Below, in pieces: positions 35,087 to 42,773 of a DNA stretch of 64,000 nucleotides (its first letter is position 1; every line of letters begins with the position of its first letter). A model generated the notes under the pieces. It was not told the DNA's origin and made no database searches. It worked only from the letters and a program-made list of their open reading frames with translations. Source of the DNA: Blastococcus mobilis (GTDB lineage: Bacteria > Actinomycetota > Actinomycetes > Mycobacteriales > Geodermatophilaceae). Position numbers and translations under genes: made by a program. Location: positions 1-64,000 of the forward strand of contig NZ_FZNO01000021.1 of assembly GCF_900188025.1 (NCBI RefSeq), given 5' to 3'.

Positions 35087-35647
35087 ATGAGCAGCTCCAC
35101 CGTCCAGATCCCCGGCTACGTCGTCGGCACCTGGGACATCGACGCCGCCCACTCCACCGTCGGCTTCTCCGTCCGCCACATGATGGTCAGCAAGGTCCGC
35201 GGCTACTTCCGCGACTTCTCCGGCGAGATCGTCACCGCAGAGGACCCCACGCAGTCCAGCGTCACCGCGCGCATCAACATGGACTCGATCGACACGCGTC
35301 AGGAGCAGCGCGACGCGCACATCCGCTCCGCCGACTTCTTCGACGTGGGCAACTACACCGAGATGACCTTCCGCTCCACCAGTGTCGCCACCGACGGTGC
35401 CGACTGGACCGTCACCGGTGACCTGACCATCAAGGGCATCACCAAGCCGGTCACCCTGGAGCTGGAGCTCAACGGCTTCGGGCCGGACGCCTACGGCGGC
35501 ACGCGCGCCGGCTTCTCGGCCAAGACCGAGATCTCCCGCAAGGAGTACGGCGTCGACATCGACATGCCGATGGACGGCGGCGGCGTCGTCGTCGGCGACA
35601 AGATCACCGTCGAGCTCGAGATCGAGGCCGTGCTCCGCACCGCCTGA
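35087..35647 (+). CDS. YceI-family lipid-binding-like protein
   Basis: 186 aa beta-barrel protein of the YceI family, structurally related to isoprenoid-binding lipocalin-like proteins. It has the family opening GTWDIDAAHSTVGFSVRHMMVSKVRGYF, SIDTRQEQRDAHIRSADFFDV, MTFRSTSV, LTIKGITKPVTLELELNG and GFSAKTEISRKEYGVDID. No signal peptide is seen, so this is the cytosolic actinobacterial form. A GGAGG ribosome-binding site lies upstream. Regulation by the divergent MarR protein is likely. A perfect 14-bp hairpin terminator follows the stop. Confidence 0.93.
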   Translation: MSSSTVQIPGYVVGTWDIDAAHSTVGFSVRHMMVSKVRGYFRDFSGEIVTAEDPTQSSVTARINMDSIDTRQEQRDAHIRSADFFDVGNYTEMTFRSTSVATDGADWTVTGDLTIKGITKPVTLELELNGFGPDAYGGTRAGFSAKTEISRKEYGVDIDMPMDGGGVVVGDKITVELEIEAVLRTA

Positions 35648-35655
35648 TCGAGGAC

Positions 35656-35687
35656 GAGGGGCCCCGGGCGATTGCCCGGGGCCCCTC
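35656..35687 (+). terminator. Perfect hairpin terminator after yceI
   Basis: GAGGGGCCCCGGGC and its perfect complement, separated by the loop GATT, nine bases after the stop codon. Confidence 0.8.
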
Positions 35688-35690
35688 GCC

Positions 35691-35762
35691 GTCGAGTGCG
35701 CAGTTGTGGTTGCCCGCGACGGCGCGTCCGCGCGTGTCGGCGACCACAACTGCTCACTCGAC
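35691..35762. repeat. 72-bp nested inverted repeat (cruciform-like element)
   Basis: 20-bp arms (35691-35710 and 35743-35762: GTCGAGTGCGCAGTTGTGGT against ACCACAACTGCTCACTCGAC, one mismatch) enclose a 32-bp GC-rich centre that contains a further CGAC/GTCG dyad. It starts three bases after the yceI terminator and ends 33 bp before the next gene. It is too long for an ordinary terminator; a REP-type or non-autonomous mobile palindrome is more likely. Confidence 0.75.
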
Positions 35763-35795
35763 GAGGGTCCCGGACGACGGGGGAGACTGGGGACC

Positions 35796-36143
35796 ATGTC
35801 GACCTCGACCCTCGTCCGCACCCGGTTCCCGTCCGCCGTCCTCGTCGCCGTCGGGCTGGCCGCAGGCTTCGGCGTCGCGCAGGGCACGGGCATCCGGGCG
35901 CTGGGCGGCGCCGTCTTCGCCGTGGCCGGCCTGGCCGCCGGTGCCCTCTGGCTGCGGCGCCGTGGACCGGGAACCGCCGTGGCGCTCGCCGCGCTCTACG
36001 TCGGCGCCTTCGTCCTCGCCCACGTCCTGGCGATCGGCGTCGGGTTGCCGGCCTGGCTGGCCGTGAGTCTGGTCACGCTCGCCGCCGCGGGGGTGACGTT
36101 CCGGGTGGCAGATGCCTCTCGGCCGGGGGAGCCCGCCCGCTGA
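35796..36143 (+). CDS. Small hydrophobic membrane protein (unknown)
   Basis: 115 aa with three to four predicted membrane helices (~15-35, 38-58, 64-84, 87-105) and no polar motifs. The segments AVLVAVGLAAGFGVAQGTG and YVGAFVLAHVLAIGVGLPAWLA suggest a compact bundle. The ATG at 35796 is preferred; the frame opens upstream through the 72-bp palindrome. It precedes typA by 86 bp on the same strand. No family recognised. Confidence 0.65.
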   Translation: MSTSTLVRTRFPSAVLVAVGLAAGFGVAQGTGIRALGGAVFAVAGLAAGALWLRRRGPGTAVALAALYVGAFVLAHVLAIGVGLPAWLAVSLVTLAAAGVTFRVADASRPGEPAR

Positions 36144-36229
36144 GCGACTACCATGGGAAGGTCGCCGGGCCGGCGGCCGTTACACGAGATGCCGCGCGCT
36201 GACGCAGCGGTCTCCCCGAACCCCCCGAG

Positions 36230-38131
36230 GTGCCCTTCCGCATGCCCACCCGCGACGACCTGCGCAACGTGGCGATCATCGCCCACGTCGACCACGGCAA
36301 GACGACCCTGGTCGACGCCCTCCTCCGCCAGGCCGGCGCGCTCGGCCGTGCCAAGGGCGAGGGCACCGACGCCGACACGACGCAGGACCGCGTCATGGAC
36401 TCGATGGACCTCGAGCGCGAACGCGGCATCACCATCCTGGCGAAGAACACCGCCATCCGGCTGGCCGACGAGAACGGCAACCCGGTGACGGTGAACATCG
36501 TCGACACCCCCGGCCACGCCGACTTCGGCGGTGAGGTCGAGCGCGGCCTGTCGATGGTCGACGGCGTCGTCCTCCTGGTCGACTCCTCCGAGGGCCCGCT
36601 GCCCCAGACGCGCTTCGTGCTCCGCAAGGCGCTGGCCAAGGGGATGCCGGTCATCCTCGTGGTCAACAAGACCGATCGCTCCGACGCGCGCATCGCCGAG
36701 GTCGTCGACGAGACCTACGAGCTGTTCATGGAGCTGCTCGAGGACTCCGGCATGGACGTCGACAACCTCGACTTCCCGATCGTCTACAGCAACGGCAAGA
36801 CGGGCCAGGCCTCGCTCACCCGGCCCGCCGACGGCACCTCGCCCGACAGCCCCGACCTCGCCCCGCTGGTGAAGACGCTGCTGGAGACGATCCCGGCGCC
36901 GGTCTACGACGCCGAGGAGCCGCTGCGCGCGCAGGTCACCAACCTCGACGCCTCGCCGTACCTCGGTCGTCTGGCGCTGCTGCGCATCCACTCCGGCACG
37001 ATGAAGAACGGCCAGCAGGTCGCCTGGTGCAGGACCGACGGCTCCATCAAGAACGTCAAGATCACCGAGCTGCTGGTCACCGAGGGCCTCACCCGAACCC
37101 CGGCCGACAGCGCCGGCCCGGGCGAGCTCGTCGCCATCGCCGGCATCGAGGACATCATGATCGGCGACACCCTCGCCGACCCGAACGACCCGCGTCCCCT
37201 GCCGCCGCTGACCGTGGACGAGCCCTCGATCTCGATCACCATCGGGATCAACACCTCGCCGCTGTCGGGCAAGTCGGGCAAGAAGCTGACCGCCCGGCTG
37301 ATCAAGAACCGCCTCGACCAGGAGCTGGTCGGCAACGTGTCGGTGCGCATGCTGCCCACCGACCGTCCCGACACCTGGGAGATGCAGGGCCGCGGCGAGC
37401 TGGCCCTGGCCATCCTCGTCGAGCAGCTGCGCCGCGAGGAGTTCGAGCTGACCGTCGGCCGGCCGACCGTCGTGACCAAGGAGATCGACGGCAAGCTGCA
37501 CGAGCCGGTCGAGCGGGTCACCATCGACACCCCCGGCGAGTACGTCGGCACCCTGACCCAGGCGCTGGCCGTCCGCCGCGGCCGGCTGGAGAACCTGGTG
37601 CACCACGACACCGGCTGGGCGCGGATGGAGTACATCGTCCCGTCCCGCGGCCTCATCGGGTTCCGCACCGAGTTCCTCACCGAGACCCGCGGTACCGGCG
37701 TCCTCAACCACAACCTCGAGGGCTACGAGCCCTGGCTGGGTGACATGCGTGCCCGCCCGACCGGCTCGCTCGTCGCCGACCGGCAGGGCGTGGCGACGAC
37801 GTACTCGATGTTCTCGCTGCAGGAGCGCGGCCAGCTCATGGTCCAGCCCGGCACCGAGGTCTACGAGGGCATGATCGTCGGTGAGAACTCCCGTCCGGAC
37901 GACATGGACGTGAACATCACCAAGGAGAAGAAGCTCACCAACATGCGCAAGTCCACCTCCGAGGAGCTGGAGCGGCTGATCCCGCCGCGCATCCTGAACC
38001 TGGAGCAGGCGCTGGAATTCTGTGCCGAGGACGAGTGCGTCGAGGTCACCCCGGCCACGGTGCGCATCCGCAAGGTGGTGCTCGACCAGACCGAGCGCGG
38101 CAAGGCCAAGAACCGCAAGCCCAAGCCCTGA
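36230..38131 (+). CDS. typA: Translational GTPase TypA/BipA
   Basis: 633 aa, ribosome-associated GTPase involved in stress adaptation and 50S assembly. G1 AHVDHGKTTLVDALL (~residues 17-31), switch I with ERERGITILAK, G3 DTPGHADFGGEVER, G4 NKTDRSDAR; then the beta-barrel domain II (AQVTNLDASPYLGRLALLRIHSGT), domains III/V and the TypA-specific C-terminus (LIGFRTEFLTETRGTGVLNHNLEGYEPWLGDM, KEKKLTNMRKST). The start is GTG 36230, with ATG 36242 as alternative. A hairpin repeat follows two bases after the stop. Confidence 0.97.
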   Translation: MPFRMPTRDDLRNVAIIAHVDHGKTTLVDALLRQAGALGRAKGEGTDADTTQDRVMDSMDLERERGITILAKNTAIRLADENGNPVTVNIVDTPGHADFGGEVERGLSMVDGVVLLVDSSEGPLPQTRFVLRKALAKGMPVILVVNKTDRSDARIAEVVDETYELFMELLEDSGMDVDNLDFPIVYSNGKTGQASLTRPADGTSPDSPDLAPLVKTLLETIPAPVYDAEEPLRAQVTNLDASPYLGRLALLRIHSGTMKNGQQVAWCRTDGSIKNVKITELLVTEGLTRTPADSAGPGELVAIAGIEDIMIGDTLADPNDPRPLPPLTVDEPSISITIGINTSPLSGKSGKKLTARLIKNRLDQELVGNVSVRMLPTDRPDTWEMQGRGELALAILVEQLRREEFELTVGRPTVVTKEIDGKLHEPVERVTIDTPGEYVGTLTQALAVRRGRLENLVHHDTGWARMEYIVPSRGLIGFRTEFLTETRGTGVLNHNLEGYEPWLGDMRARPTGSLVADRQGVATTYSMFSLQERGQLMVQPGTEVYEGMIVGENSRPDDMDVNITKEKKLTNMRKSTSEELERLIPPRILNLEQALEFCAEDECVEVTPATVRIRKVVLDQTERGKAKNRKPKP

Positions 38132-38133
38132 GA

Positions 38134-38187
38134 GGACCCCGTCCTCCCCACCCTTCGCACGCTCGGGGCGGGACCCGGGACGGGGCC
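38134..38187 (+). repeat. Dispersed post-stop hairpin repeat, copy 4 (after typA)
   Basis: 54 bp, nearly identical to the copy after prfB: outer stem CCCCGTC/GACGGGG, the shared segment CTCCCCACCCTTCGCA, core TTCGCACGCTC (38154-38164) and GGGACCCGGGACGGGGCC at the end. It starts two bases after the typA stop. Confidence 0.78.
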
Positions 38188-38381
38188 ACCGTCGGCAAGT
38201 TGACTTGTCGCTTTGGGCGGCAGGGCCGTGTGGCCGGTCGCGCACGGGTCGTGACGACGGGCCGGGGAGCGGTGACGCGCCCGGCTCGCCTTGGCGGGAA
38301 CACGCCCATGGCGGGCCGTAGCTTGCCGTCGGGCCCGTGTTCCGCGGCCCTGGTCGAGCGACGAGAGGCGGCCGAGCGCTG

Positions 38382-38876
38382 ATGACGACGATGATCACCC
38401 GAACGGCTCCGGATGCGGGGTTCCGGGGCGGGATCGATGTCCGGGTGAGTCTTCGGGACAACGCCGGTGACGGTGCGTCGGCGTTCGACGGCGCCTGGTT
38501 CCCGCGCAGCCGGGACCTCGCCCTCGAGGTGCCGGAGCTGATCGCCGAACTCGACCGGCGCGGCGTCCGCGTCGAGCGGTTCACCTACGCCATCGACGCC
38601 TGGTCGCCGGCGCCGCGCAAGATCGTGGTGCAGGGCCGGACCGTGCGGACCGGTGGCTTCCGCAGCATGGACCCCGGCGTCGTCTGCCTGACCTGGGCCG
38701 GTGGGGTCCGACGGGCGGACCTGCTGGTGGTGCCGCCGGAGACCGACGTGCTGACCGGTGCCCGGGCGTTGCGCCTGTGCACCCGCCGCGGGCTGCCCAG
38801 GTCGCCGCAGATGGTGCTGGCCGCGGCGCGCTCCACACCGCTGCCGCAGGTCCCGGAGTACCCGCGGGCCGTCTGA
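38382..38876 (+). CDS. DUF5994-family protein
   Basis: 164 aa soluble protein. It shows the actinobacterial DUF5994 pattern: FDGAWFPRSRDLALEVPELIAELD, then VERFTYAIDAWSPAPRKIVVQGRTVRTGGFRSMDP and ADLLVVPPETD. The family is widespread in actinobacteria, has no known activity and is often regulated by stress sigma factors; nothing here tests that. The ATG 38382 start follows GAGAGG-type purines poorly. The 250-bp upstream gap contains the typA repeat and no other gene. The stop is followed by an inverted copy of the repeat. Confidence 0.82.
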   Translation: MTTMITRTAPDAGFRGGIDVRVSLRDNAGDGASAFDGAWFPRSRDLALEVPELIAELDRRGVRVERFTYAIDAWSPAPRKIVVQGRTVRTGGFRSMDPGVVCLTWAGGVRRADLLVVPPETDVLTGARALRLCTRRGLPRSPQMVLAAARSTPLPQVPEYPRAV

Positions 38877-38879
38877 AGG

Positions 38880-38960
38880 ACCCCCTCCTTCCACGCTGCT
38901 CCTCGACCCCGGTCGGAGGCTCGCCGCGAGCGTGCGAGCGGTGAGAGGGACGGGCTCCTT
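38880..38960 (-). repeat. Dispersed hairpin repeat, divergent inverted copy 5
   Basis: In minus orientation the core GCTCGCACGCTCG (plus-strand 38926-38938) is flanked by C-rich and G-rich arms (AAGGAGCCCGTCCCTCTCA on one side, GGAAGGAGGGGGTCCTT on the other). It begins just after the DUF5994 stop. Arm pairing is weaker than in copies 1-4. Confidence 0.5.
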
Positions 38961-39021
38961 CTGCTTACGCCTGCCGCGAACCGGCTGGACGGCGGGGGAG
39001 CGCTGCACTGGAGTGAGCACC

Positions 39022-40005
39022 ATGCGGCTCCTCGTGCTCGGTGGCACCCACTTCCTCGGCCGGCACGTGGCGACGGCGGCGCTCGGCCGCGGCCATGATG
39101 TCGCCACCTTCACCCGCGGCGTCTCCGGACAGCCTCCGGCCGGCGCGCGGGCGCTGCACGGCGACCGGGACGATCCCGATGCCCTGCCGAAGGCACTCGA
39201 CGGATGGGCGCCGGAGCTCGTCGTCGACACGTCCTGCCAGACCCGTGCTGCCGCTCGCAACGCCGCCGTCGTGCTGGGCGGGGTGCAGGGGTATGCCTTC
39301 GTGAGCAGCCTGAACGCCTATCGCAACTGGCCGCCCGGCCCCGTCGGTCCGGAGGACGACGAGCCCACCTGGACGACCGAGGCCGAGGAGTACGGCCCGA
39401 TCAAGGCCGACGCCGAACGCATCCTCGGAGCTGCCCTCGGCGAACGGTTCCTCACTGCCCGCGCCGGCCTGATCATCGGTCCCTACGACCCCATCCATCG
39501 GCTCGGCTGGTGGCTGGATCGGATCAGCCGGGGTGGCCGGGTCGTCGTGCCGGAGACCCTCGACCAGCCGGTGACGGCCGTCGATGCGCGCGACCTGGCC
39601 GGCTGGCTGGTCGAGGTGGCCGAGCGGAGGCCGGCGGGGGCGGTGAATGCCACGGGCCCGAACGGGATGACGACGCTGGGCGCCCTGCTGGACCTCTGCC
39701 GCGACGTCACCGGCAGCGACGCGGAGTGGGTGCCGGTACCGGAGGACGAGCTGCTGTCGTCGGGTGTGCAGCCGTGGGTGCACCTGCCGCTCTGGCTGCC
39801 GGCCGAGGTGGCGCGGACCGCCTGGGACGTCGACACCACCCGCGCGCGGAAGCTCGGGCTGTCCGGTCGCCCGCTGCGCGCGTCCGTGGCCGACACCTGG
39901 GCCTGGCAGTCCACCCACGAGCGGCCGTCGCTGCCTCCGATGGCGCACCGCCAGGAACCCGGCCTCCCGTCGCACCTCGAGGCGCGGCTCCTCGCCACCC
40001 ACTGA
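39022..40005 (+). CDS. NAD-dependent epimerase/dehydratase (extended SDR)
   Basis: 327 aa. The Rossmann glycine motif LLVLGGTHFLGRHVATAAL at the very start (GGTxFxGR, typical of the atypical/extended SDRs of the GDP-sugar or isoflavone-reductase-like group), SSLNAYRNW in place of the standard catalytic Ser region, and the E-Y-G-P-I-K motif (EEYGPIKADAERIL) supplying Tyr and Lys. The C-terminal substrate domain is ~140 residues. Substrate unknown. The ATG at 39022 is well supported by the family N-terminus. It converges on the TauE gene across an inverted repeat copy. Confidence 0.86.
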   Translation: MRLLVLGGTHFLGRHVATAALGRGHDVATFTRGVSGQPPAGARALHGDRDDPDALPKALDGWAPELVVDTSCQTRAAARNAAVVLGGVQGYAFVSSLNAYRNWPPGPVGPEDDEPTWTTEAEEYGPIKADAERILGAALGERFLTARAGLIIGPYDPIHRLGWWLDRISRGGRVVVPETLDQPVTAVDARDLAGWLVEVAERRPAGAVNATGPNGMTTLGALLDLCRDVTGSDAEWVPVPEDELLSSGVQPWVHLPLWLPAEVARTAWDVDTTRARKLGLSGRPLRASVADTWAWQSTHERPSLPPMAHRQEPGLPSHLEARLLATH

Positions 40006-40052
40006 CGAGCTCTCGGTACCGGCAGCCACGGGCGGTTGCCGGCACCGGATGA

Positions 40053-40105
40053 CCGGAGCGGCCCCGCGTCAGGGGCCCGTCCCGAGCGTGCGAGGGCTGG
40101 GCGAC
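40053..40105 (-). repeat. Dispersed hairpin repeat, inverted copy 6
   Basis: In minus orientation it reads GCCCTCGCACGCTCGGGACG with flanking GGGCCCC/GGGGCC arms; the core is plus-strand 40083-40094. It lies between the convergent SDR and TauE genes, 14 bp beyond the TauE stop in the direction of transcription, the same post-stop position as the other copies. Confidence 0.6.
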
Positions 40106-40118
40106 GCAGAGTCGCGTC

Positions 40119-41117
40119 TCAGTCTCGCGGTGCGCTCGGGCGCCCGGCTGCGATCTGGCCCTCTGCCACCGCGGCGTCGAAGCCGTCGTTCCCGACGTCG
40201 GCGACCACGTTCCGCTCGGCCACCGCGGCGATGGCGTCGGCCGACTCCAGCGCCCGGTCCTTGCGGTACTCGCGGTACGAGTGGACGACCGCGGCGGCCC
40301 AGACGAGGTAGAGCACCGCGTAGACGGCGTAGCGGGCGGGGTCCCCGGCGTCGATCCAGTCGCTCGTCAGCAGCGTGCGCGCGTTGGTCAGGATGATCAT
40401 CCCGCCGACGAGGGAGCCGAGCATGCGGGGCGGGACGTGCCGCACGAGCCAGGCGGCGACCGGGGCAGCCACCAGGCCACCGGCCAGCAGCCCCAGGGCC
40501 CAGACGGCGTCGACTCCCTGGGAGCCCAGGGCGAGCAGGAAGCCGAGGCTGGCGGCGACCGCCACGAGGAACTCGGAGGTGTCGATCGAGCCGATGACCT
40601 TCCGGGGTTCCATCCGGCCGCTGGCGAGGATGGCCGGGGTCCCGACCGGCCCCCACCCGCCGCCACCGGTGGCGTCGACGAACCCGGCCACCAGGCCGAG
40701 CGGGCCGAGGAAGCGCTTGCGCATCGGCTTGCCCAAGTGGCGGCGGTCGATGCCCCGGAGAGTGAAGCGCGCCAGGATGTAGGCCCCGAGGGTCAGCAGG
40801 ATCAGGGACATCACCGGGGCGGCGACCTCGGTGGCGAGGTGCGAGAGGAACGTGGCGCCGGCGAAGGCGCCGACGGCGCCCGGCAGGCCGATCTTCGCGA
40901 CGACCTTCCAGTCGACGTTGCCGAACTTCCAGTGGGCCAGCCCGGACATGAGGCTGGTGCCGATCTCGGCGACGTGCACGGTGGCAGAGGCGGCCGCGGG
41001 GTTGGTGCCGATGGCGAGCAGCAGGGTGGTCGAGGTGACGCCGTAGGCCATGCCCAGGCTGCCGTCCACGAGCTGTGCGCCCAGGCCGACGAGGGCGAGG
41101 AGAACAAGGGTCTTCAC
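40119..41117 (-). CDS. Sulfite exporter TauE/SafE-family permease
   Basis: 332 aa with about eight membrane helices in two related halves. Each half shows a family block: VGLGAQLVDGSLGMAYGVTSTTLLLAIG at the N-terminus and LGPLGLVAGFVDATGGGGWGPVGTPAIL in the second half (GGGWGP is characteristic). Members export sulfite, sulfoacetate or related organosulfur compounds, or take up sulfur compounds. GTG 41117 has GGAG nine bases upstream. It lies behind a cysteine-containing leader ORF (41210-41293), which ties its expression to sulfur or cysteine supply. The last ~50 residues are hydrophilic. Confidence 0.92.
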   Translation of the reverse strand: MKTLVLLALVGLGAQLVDGSLGMAYGVTSTTLLLAIGTNPAAASATVHVAEIGTSLMSGLAHWKFGNVDWKVVAKIGLPGAVGAFAGATFLSHLATEVAAPVMSLILLTLGAYILARFTLRGIDRRHLGKPMRKRFLGPLGLVAGFVDATGGGGWGPVGTPAILASGRMEPRKVIGSIDTSEFLVAVAASLGFLLALGSQGVDAVWALGLLAGGLVAAPVAAWLVRHVPPRMLGSLVGGMIILTNARTLLTSDWIDAGDPARYAVYAVLYLVWAAAVVHSYREYRKDRALESADAIAAVAERNVVADVGNDGFDAAVAEGQIAAGRPSAPRD

Positions 41118-41209
41118 AGGACTGAACTCCGGGTCTCAAGGACCGCAGGGCGCACGGACAGGGGCGCAGCGCTGCGGGGAGAACGAGGGGCGCCGTCAGG
41201 CGCGAGGAG

Positions 41210-41293
41210 TCAGCAGCCCGGACAGGTGGCGGTGCAGACACGCAGCAGGTCGACGTGGATCCGCCCCACGAGGAGCACCGCCGTCGCCGCCAT
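41210..41293 (-). CDS. Cysteine-type leader peptide upstream of the TauE gene
   Basis: 27 codons: MAATAVLLVGRIHVDLLRVC then TATCPGC and a stop. The R-x-H-V-D-L-x-R-V core followed by Cys residues is the pattern of the actinobacterial leader peptides found upstream of sulfur-assimilation genes. The four terminal-half landmarks (C20, C24, C27 and the stop) would make ribosome progress depend on charged tRNA-Cys. The ATG at 41293 sits seven bases after a -10 box, so the transcript is probably leaderless; ATG 41299 is an alternative. The gap to tauE is 92 bp and contains short GCGCC/GGCGC and GCAGCGCTGC dyads that could form alternative hairpins. Confidence 0.75.
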   Translation of the reverse strand: MAATAVLLVGRIHVDLLRVCTATCPGC

Positions 41294-41328
41294 GGGCATA
41301 TGTCTACCAGATTGGTCGACTTATGCAA
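41294..41328 (-). promoter_or_regulatory. Promoter of the leader peptide-tauE transcript
   Basis: On the minus strand TTGCAT (plus 41323-41328), a 16-bp spacer and TAGACA (plus 41301-41306) make a good sigma-70-type promoter. Seven bases separate the -10 box from the leader ATG. Confidence 0.6.
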
Positions 41329-41350
41329 TCGACGGTCCCAGGAGGCGGGA

Positions 41351-42763
41351 TCAGGCCTGCAGGACGTCGTTCCGGATGGTCCACCACGAGATCGCGCCAC
41401 CCACGGCGAACAGGACCGCGCAGACGACCATCGCCGTCCGGAAGCCGTCGGTGAAGGCGCCCGGCTGCGCGTAGTCGTCGCCGGAGAGGCCCACGGCGGC
41501 CGGCAGCGCGGCCACCGCCAACAGCTGCGCGGCCCGGGCCACCGCGTTGTTCACACCGCTGGCGATCCCGGCCAGCGCGTCGGGGGCCGCCCCCAGCACG
41601 GTCGCGGTCAGCGGGGCCACGACCACCGCCATGCCGAGCCCCTGCAGCACCGACCCCGGGAGCACCTCGACGGCGTAGGGCCGGCCGCCGTCGACGCCGG
41701 CCAGCAGCAGTGTGCCGGCGGCGACGACGAGGGGTCCGACGGTCATCGGCAGTCGCGGGCCGATCCGCTGGGCCAGGGCGCCGGCCCGCGGGGACAGCAG
41801 CGTGAGCAGCAGGATCGAGGGCAGCATCGTGGCGCCCGCTGCGGTCGCGCCGTAGCCGAGGACGATCTGCAGTTGCATGACGAGGAACAGCCCGCTGCCA
41901 CCCAGTGCCCCGTAGACGGCGAGCGTGGCCAGGTTGGCGCCGGTGAACTGCCGATCGCGGAACAGCCGAGGGGGCAGCATCGGGTCGGCGGCTCGCCGCT
42001 CGCGAGCGACGAAGGCGAGGCCAGAGAGAAGGCCGATCGCCGCGGAGGCGAGGACGTCGGGCCTCGCCGGGGTCTCACCGGCGGTGATGAGCGCGTAGGT
42101 CAGACCGCCGAGGGCCAGGGCGCCCAGTGCGGCTCCGAGGTAGTCGAACCGCCCGTGGTGGGCGGGGTTCCGGCTCTCCGGCACGTGCTTTCCGGCGACG
42201 GCGACGATCAGGACGGCGATCGGAACGTTGATGAGGAAGACCACCCGCCAGCTGACCGTGTCGACCAGCAGCCCACCGAGGAACGGCCCGATCAGGCCGG
42301 CGACGCCGGCCAGCGCCGACCACAACCCGATGGCCTTCGCCCGGTCCCCGGGACGGAAGGACGACTGGATCAGCGCCAGGCTGCCCGGGGTGAGCAGGGC
42401 CCCGCCGACGCCCTGGAGGGCGCGCGCGGCGACGAGCTGGCCGGTGTTCGGGGCCAGCCCGCACAGCATGGAGGCGGCAGCGAACCAGACGACCCCGATC
42501 ACGAAGACCCGCCGACGCCCGTAGCGGTCGCCCAGCGAACCGCCCAGCAGGATCAGCGAGGCCAGCGTCAGCGTGTAGCCGGTGACGGTCCACTGGAGCC
42601 CGGACAGCGAGGCGTCCAGCTCGCGGCCGATGGAGGGAAGAGCCACCTGGACCGCCGTGGCGTCGAGGAATGCCATCCCGGTCGCCAGCACCGCGACGAC
42701 GACGAGCCAGCGGCCCGGCGCGGTGCCCAGCGCGACCGGCGGCCCCTCGCGGCTACCGGTCAC
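41351..42763 (-). CDS. MFS efflux transporter, DHA2-like
   Basis: 470 aa, 12-14 membrane helices. MFS motif A LGGSLGDRYGRRRVFVIG (~residues 74-91) and motif C-type GLIGPFLGGLLVDTVSWRVVFLINVP (antiporter signature, TM5) identify a drug:H+ antiporter of the DHA2 (QacA/EmrB) group. TM1 carries FLDATAVQVALPSIGREL, also typical. The substrate cannot be predicted. It starts 10 bp after the Pit transporter stop and so may be the last gene of the DUF47-Pit-MFS run. Confidence 0.9.
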   Translation of the reverse strand: MTGSREGPPVALGTAPGRWLVVVAVLATGMAFLDATAVQVALPSIGRELDASLSGLQWTVTGYTLTLASLILLGGSLGDRYGRRRVFVIGVVWFAAASMLCGLAPNTGQLVAARALQGVGGALLTPGSLALIQSSFRPGDRAKAIGLWSALAGVAGLIGPFLGGLLVDTVSWRVVFLINVPIAVLIVAVAGKHVPESRNPAHHGRFDYLGAALGALALGGLTYALITAGETPARPDVLASAAIGLLSGLAFVARERRAADPMLPPRLFRDRQFTGANLATLAVYGALGGSGLFLVMQLQIVLGYGATAAGATMLPSILLLTLLSPRAGALAQRIGPRLPMTVGPLVVAAGTLLLAGVDGGRPYAVEVLPGSVLQGLGMAVVVAPLTATVLGAAPDALAGIASGVNNAVARAAQLLAVAALPAAVGLSGDDYAQPGAFTDGFRTAMVVCAVLFAVGGAISWWTIRNDVLQA

Positions 42764-42773
42764 GGGACAGCTT

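Noticed and set aside
35996-38584. 862-residue open frame on the minus strand across typA
   Set aside because: It is the antisense shadow of typA caused by high-GC codon use and has no family resemblance. The same applies to the long minus frame across the GGDEF-EAL gene and to the large frames across the copper and polyol operons.
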